From contig CP142453.1 in NCBI GenBank assembly GCA_038049695.1, positions 22,422,001-22,486,000 on the forward strand: a stretch of DNA of 64,000 bases. The letters run 5' to 3'. A program made the position numbers and the translations under genes. Position 1 is the stretch's first letter, and the number at the start of each line of letters is the position of its first letter. This DNA comes from Cinnamomum chago (taxonomy: Eukaryota > Streptophyta > Magnoliopsida > Laurales > Lauraceae). Shown here piece after piece: positions 58,745-64,000 of this stretch. Under the pieces are notes generated by a model. That model was not told the origin of the DNA. It made no database searches and saw only the letters and a program-made list of their open reading frames with translations.

Positions 58745-58890
58745 CATAAGTAACAGGTTTATTTTTATATAATTTAAAATCTTTCAAAATAAACATGACG
58801 CTCTCGAATCTCTGCATTTACTCTATCCAAGTTAATTTTTTAGCATTGGACGGGTCCAGTCTAACTCATGGGTTTTCCAACCTTCATCCC

Positions 58891-59765
58891 AATTAGCAAA
58901 AGCGTATGGAAGACATGGATCCAGAGTCGTGATTAAAATATAATATAATAGCAGCCGTCAAAATCTTATGCGAAGTTCTGAACATCATTCATGCAAGTGG
59001 GGGGGTGTTCTCTGCTGGAAAAATCGAGTGAGCCAGCAGATCTGGATATGTTGTCTACTTGATGGATCCCTAGCCAACGCAGATCCTGGTGTCCAATTCA
59101 TATATATTGGACATCTTTTGGCAAAAGGAAAAAAAAAATGTCAATACAACTGTTTGTAATTAATTTCTTATTATTTCAAAATCACTGACTATTTAATTAG
59201 CAATAAGACTTTCTTTCTTAAAAAAAATATATATCTATAGATATTAGACATAACTCTGTCGATTATTACCCGGCATTTCCAATATATTTTTTATCCTTGA
59301 TACCATAAAATTAACCCATACATCGCACGAGATTTTATGCTAGTGCTTTGTTAATAACTTTTGTGGGCACCTAAACAGCACTGTGAACCAACTTCTCCAA
59401 ACTCTTAAATGGCTGCAATAGATTTTAAATCCAAATCCTAGGGTGGAAGCACACAAGAATTTGGGTCTCAATCCAAAACCTTCTGGATCCTATTATGAAT
59501 TTGGGATATTGGAAATTCCTTTGAACACAAACCAAGTTAGTTTCATATCAATTTCCAATTAGACTAAGAAGAGATTTTACAACAACAAAGTTAATATCAA
59601 ATCCGCCTTGATCAGTCTTATCATTGAGTCAGTTTGATATTAAAAGTTAATAATCCATTACAAAAAAAAAAACTTTTTAATGAAAGGTGAATAATGGATC
59701 CATCACAAGTTGAATTGTGTACATGGCAGAAAATATGTTAATTAGGTCGAATTCAGGTTTAGACA
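58891..59765. other. Intergenic
   Basis: No gene or defined element. Confidence 0.45.
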
Positions 59766-59771
59766 AACTCA

Positions 59772-59993
59772 GGAGTTTGGGGGCGGATCTAGGTACAAAC
59801 ACGTAGGTGTGGTCGCACCCGTCCAACCATAATGCTTTCAAAATCTATATAAAAGTCCTAGATCCACTTCGAAAAATCCAGTAAAAATCTGTACGACACC
59901 CTCAAAATCCATGAAAAAAATTTCAATTTGCCCTCACGATCATATTATCTATTAGGTGCGCACCCTCAAATGAAAATCCTGATTCTACCATAA
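59772..59993. mobile_element. hAT-derived MITE remnant
   Basis: Starts GGGGCGGATCTAGGTACAAAC and ends GAAAATCCTGATTCTACC, imperfect inverted ends of a form widespread in plant hAT MITEs; a related start is at 16613. Internal TCCTAGATCCAC is the inverse of the start motif. Confidence 0.4.
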
Positions 59994-61100
59994 TCTTAGT
60001 GGGGATGGAGGATTGAATATTGGTACCCTGAAATGGTCTAGCCAAGGGTCCCTCATGTGCGAACCGTCCAGTCACGCTGTAGCATGCATGGCTTTCGGTA
60101 GGGAAGCAAACATGGCATAAGGTCACTGGCAGCGACAAGATTTGCGATTCCTATGTTGGATCACTTCAAACCAACCCGACACGTGTGTCCACAGGGTTTG
60201 ACTACACGCTTCGCTAGGGATCGCATTACGATATCATTAACAAAACAAAACAAGCATGGCTTTGAGGATAGTGATTAATTAACAAGCACTAATGATTCTT
60301 TGAAACGTGTTTTTCAGTGTTTTTTAGTCTTGCCTGAATTTTTGTTCTCCCATACACTAGGACTACCTAACTAACAATACTTTCTTTCTATCCTTTTTTT
60401 TTTTTTTTAAAGAGAAAACCTAACTAACAATACTTAGTAGCACCAATGCATATTATAGTATGGTGCAGCACCTCTTTAAATGCATCATGCCACCGTGCGG
60501 CGCATGTTTTTAAAATTTAAGCGGATTATCAGCCATAACACCCATTTATTATATCTAGATTTTCAAAGTTGTTTTTAGTGGGATAATTTTTTATTGATGT
60601 ACACAATGGGGACTCTCTCCACAAATAGGTAGTGAATCCAACATTGTCCATCTTACATATCTTAGAAATAATTTACACGTACATAGGGCACCTGTGCCAA
60701 TCATGAGCTTGGATTTTGGAAAGGTGCGACCCACCATGCATTTAAGAAGGGTGTTACACATTTGCAAAAAAAAAAAAAAAAAAAGAAGAAGAAGGGTGTT
60801 ACACCAATATACTATGAGAATAGATAGTAGATATTGTTGTTTTTTACTGTTTATTTCTTTTCTTGATTTTTCTTACAATATTCTCTTGCTTTTCTTGCAA
60901 TATTTTCAATTTTATGATATTTTTAACAATATTTATGAGTTATGACAATTTCACAATCTTTTCAGAAAAAAAAAGAGACTATGTTTGCAATAGTGCATGT
61001 GCATCTTGAGACTCCATTTTTATCATATACTAAGCATACTAATAATTTTTTGGGTGGCATATGATACATTACAAACACTATTTTGAGTTATATTGCACCT
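59994..61100. other. Intergenic
   Basis: GAAGGGTGTTACAC occurs twice (60747 and 60791) around a poly-A run. The minus-strand open frame at 59923-60138 overlaps the hAT remnant and is unrecognised. Confidence 0.4.
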
Positions 61101-61103
61101 TAG

Positions 61104-61490
61104 GGCCTGTTTCGTTGGCATTGGATTACTTAGAAATTGAATACATATGAATTTATGGTCAAATAGGCTTTACCCAAAAATTATTAAATAGGTGAGGTGT
61201 GAACGATAATATGAGGTGGAGGGTGTGAATAATATAAAAAATGGATGCAGATGATTCTTGACTTTCCTCATATTTGAAATACTACTTTCCTCATATTTGA
61301 AATACTAAGGTACATGGCTGGGTATTTTATTCCCCATCTACCCTGCTTGATTCTATTTTTACAAAAGATAGGATATTTGATGCTCATGTTTGGATACTCA
61401 ATGTTGCTCTTCATTTTTAACTACCTGAGACACGAGTTTCTTTGTATTCAACTATTTTGTATTATATGCAAATAAATAGGCCTTTAGGTT
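61104..61490. mobile_element. MITE of the GGGCCTGTTT family
   Basis: Left end GGGCCTGTTTCGTTGGCATT, right end TATATGCAAATAAATAGGCC, inverted to each other. A 22 bp direct repeat (CTTTCCTCATATTTGAAATACT) lies inside near 61263. Distantly like the element in LHCA6 intron 2; a further similar start follows at 61500 (GGGCTCGTTTGTTTCATG). Confidence 0.55.
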
Positions 61491-61810
61491 TCCTTCGGGG
61501 CTCGTTTGTTTCATGTAATTTAATTTCAAGAACTCAAGGTTTGTATTTCTAAATGTGATTAAAATGTAAAAATAAGATGAAGGATGCTTGTGTGGATGTC
61601 TCACGTCAGGAGACCATGTGGGACAACCAATGAGGAATGAGGTGGGAGATGGAAGGAATTAAATGGGCCGCCACATACATGAAATAAAAAAATGAATTGA
61701 GGGGAGATGAGGAGTGAATACAATAATTCAATCTTCAAAAAGTGAATCTACCATCTATATCTCTATCTTATATATTTTTCGTCACCTTAATTCCATGCAA
61801 ATGTACCTGC

Positions 61811-62768
61811 TCTAACTAACGTGAGATATCGATACCCTTGTACTAAAAGGCAAAGTAAAAGCCACTAAAAGATGACCATTAACTTTCGGATGTGGGATAT
61901 CAACTCAAGCTCCAATCAAAATCTTTGGGAGAGATGCAGTACCATCTCTAGATATATGAGAAGTTTTGCTTTCCCATGTTGTTAACTAATGTTTATTTTT
62001 CTTAAAAGTCATCTTTCCCACCATTGCTTGGAAACTTCCATCTCAACCTCCTCGAGATGCATGTCAATCCAAAGTTTGAAGAGATGAGAAGCTTAGAAAG
62101 GAAACAAAGATGAGCTTAAAGCACTCACAAAACAAAGAAGCTTTTAAGTTCAACTACTCTCTACCCCATGAGTTTTACTGTCCCAAGGTCGGGATTTATT
62201 GCCAATTTGTCGTCTTAGTACTTACCCGTATTGGAAAGTTTACAGCTTCTAGCTCGGCCCCTTGCCAAAATAGGCAAGTGAAAGCATGTATCTTGCACCA
62301 AAGCGGCTACTGTCGCACCATCCCCCCATAAGCCCTTCACAATATTAATTGAGTGTAAACCACTTGGATCATGGGATCATGGATAGTCATCTCAGCCTTT
62401 CATGAGGTGGGGTACTTCTCATGAACGGCTGAGATGTACACAATTTCATGATTCATGAGCATTCCATCCCTTGTCAGCCCACATCATTAATTCTTCACAA
62501 AGGATGCAAAAGTTGGTGGTTGGCCATCCCAACCGTTCATGAGGTGGGGCACCCTCGTGGCAGAGATTACAGTGAAAATTCATTTTGTAATCAAACGATG
62601 AGATTTGGCATACATTTTAGGGGTCATTTGCCTATTCCAGTACAATGATTGAAAAATGAGATTTACATATACAAATGTTAAACAAGCATATTATCATGCT
62701 TGTCAAAATTACTGTTTCAATGTGTTTGCCCTTATTTATACATAATTTTCACATGATCTCATTTATGC
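61811..62768. other. Intergenic
   Basis: No gene is supported. The words TTCATGAGGTGGGG occur at 62399 and 62537. Confidence 0.4.
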
Positions 62769-62785
62769 ATGTAAGGAAACAATGT

Positions 62786-62948
62786 AACCCCAAGGGGTAG
62801 CTCAGTTGGCCTAGGACTACGGTTTGCACCCGGAGGTTGTAGGTTCGAAACTGCACTACCACACTGGGGCTACAGGGGAGTTTACCCGGCTTCCCTCTGA
62901 GCCCGGAGGGATTAGTCCAACCCAAAGGGTTGGGAACCCTCTGATATC

Positions 62949-62976
<28 letters not shown>
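62786..62976 (+). mobile_element. SINE with 17 bp target duplication and 30-base poly-A
   Basis: Full-length copy: AACCCCAAGGGGTAGCTCAG head with A box, B box GGTTCGAAACTGC, 3' GGGTTGGGAACCCTCTGATA and a long pure poly-A. Flanked by exact ATGTAAGGAAACAATGT (62769-62785, 62977-62993). The long uninterrupted tail and perfect flanks mark it as the youngest copy seen. Confidence 0.95.
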
Positions 62977-62979
<3 letters not shown>

Positions 62980-62993
62980 TAAGGAAACAATGT

Positions 62994-64000
62994 GATGATG
63001 TATAACCACATTACGTACCATAGCAAACAAATGACCCCAAAATTAAACGGCGGTGTGTAACACTTTTTTCTCCATTTTGTTGTGCCTGTGAAAAATCAAA
63101 ACATTTTTTTTTTTTTTTACGGTGTTGGAGGTCCTTATCAAAACTTCTATCATATGATCAGAATCCTCGATATTGCACAAGTGTCTCTAATTTGCTGGAT
63201 AAAATAAAAGGAAGACATCAATCAATATATATCATCTTAGACTGCATAGTGCAAATTATGTGGGCATCTCAATAAATCTGTCAGTGAGGTTGTTCATTGA
63301 AATCCAAACTACACAGGATTACTATTGGCAGTGTGACAAATTTCAATCTGATAGAAGTTGCCCCCTAGTTAGATTGATCACGCATAGCTTGGAGCAGCAA
63401 CAGAACATGCAATGTAGATTTCAGAGGTGGACCCTATTGATGAATCTGTAGGGCTGGACTCGAGATTCATAAGGATTCTTGAAACCATGGTCGTGGGCCC
63501 TTGCACTATTGAGCATTTTGGTCATCTAAACTCAAAGAAAGCTCATGAAATTAGCATCACGCAATCAATCGCATTGGTCAGGCGATGAAGCAATCCATCC
63601 TCATCAGAGACATGGTCACACCCATAACAAAGTGAATCTATTCTAGGGGGGCCAACTGGCCAGAGTCTATCAGTCTTAGTAGGGCCAATCAAAACCTGAC
63701 CTAAAACCCACTTTAGCACAAACCAACCTGAAAAAGAATTGAATTCTAGGACCAAGATCAGACCAGTTTATATTATCTTTTAGTCTTAAGTGTTTGATTC
63801 AACCTGACTCAACCTAGTCCCAACCAGAATTTGTATCAGATATGAAAATTCAGACCCAAATTGGGTCAGTCGGGCAGGCATTTAGCCCGGCTCAAGTTGT
63901 GTGCCTCCACCCTAGATGCTGATAGGCTGAGAACAGTACTATCACACTTCTGTAATTAGGCAAAAAGCCGCGATACCTCATTTCTTCATTTGCAGAATAG
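62994..64000. other. Unassigned right edge
   Basis: 63240-63470 is less AT-biased and could be a UTR or an exon of a gene continuing to the right, but no frame is long or motif-bearing. The last 20 bases contain TTCATTTGCAG, a possible splice acceptor. Nothing can be called. Confidence 0.3.

Larger units (their letters stand above)
57628..58890. repeat. ~525 bp diverged tandem duplication split by a SINE
   Basis: Unit 1 spans 57628-58151 and unit 2 58152-58886, with a third start at 58887 (each begins CCCAAT...). Matching marks include GGAAAACTCTCC-AGTTG, CTTGTTTT-GATGAAGGACC, ATTATGCAT-AGGTT-GGAG and GAATGCATGTAAATAAATA. Removing the SINE and AT run (58537-58742) from unit 2 makes the units the same length. 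Confidence 0.75.

Noticed and set aside
26103..62976. tRNA genes at 26103, 48427, 56689, 58539 and 62786, suggested by A and B boxes.
   Set aside because: Bodies are ~180 bp with poly-A tails and target duplications and no closing acceptor stem, so they are SINEs.

Overview
The window is nuclear DNA from a flowering plant. The evidence is GT-AG introns, poly-A-tailed tRNA-derived SINEs, hAT, Harbinger/Tourist and Mutator-type miniature transposons, an LTR element with an initiator tRNA-Met primer site, and three plant-only genes. I cannot name the species. The gene density (three confident genes in 64 kb) fits a repeat-rich, medium-to-large genome.

Layout. (1) 1-10.9 kb has no confident gene. 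Its main feature is a 2.4-2.8 kb segment present twice in direct orientation (2069-4421 and 5621-8424), each copy carrying a different insertion at the same TATAAAAGAT site. A degenerate array of GGGGATATCCCC-like palindromes with a ~31 bp period follows (8.65-9.09 kb). (2) 10.9-13.8 kb, minus strand: LHCA6, four exons, 263 aa, the photosystem I antenna protein that links PSI to the NDH complex. (3) 13.8-29 kb: intergenic, with MITEs, a decayed RNase H relic from a retroelement, a second GATATC-palindrome patch, a Mutator-type MITE with a 9 bp target duplication, a young SINE and two CpG-rich islands of unknown nature. (4) 28.9-31.2 kb, plus strand: a JAZ/TIFY10 jasmonate repressor, five exons, 264 aa, with a G-box upstream and a Jas intron whose retention stops translation at once. 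(5) 31.2-41.7 kb: repeats, including a 435 bp hAT element with a perfect 8 bp target duplication and a long hairpin MITE. (6) 41.8-48.0 kb, minus strand: a LAZY/DRO1-type gravitropism gene, five exons, 264 aa, with a 6-nt first coding exon and a 20-nt last coding exon. Intron 3 holds a 1.44 kb hAT element and intron 4 a TRIM-like LTR element. (7) 48-64 kb: intergenic repeats, including several SINEs with exact target duplications, a 1.26 kb hAT element, LTR remnants and a ~525 bp tandem duplication split by a SINE.

The three genes act in separate pathways (photosynthetic antenna, jasmonate signalling, gravitropic set-point angle) and are unrelated neighbours. I found no operon-like cluster, CRISPR or wholly new gene system. 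The most informative observations are the reconstructed micro-exon structure of the LAZY gene, the splice-dependent truncated forms of JAZ and LAZY, the two same-site insertions in the duplicated segment, and the palindromic GATATC arrays. Exon boundaries come from reading splice sites and reading frames by eye and from remembered family motifs; no alignment was run.
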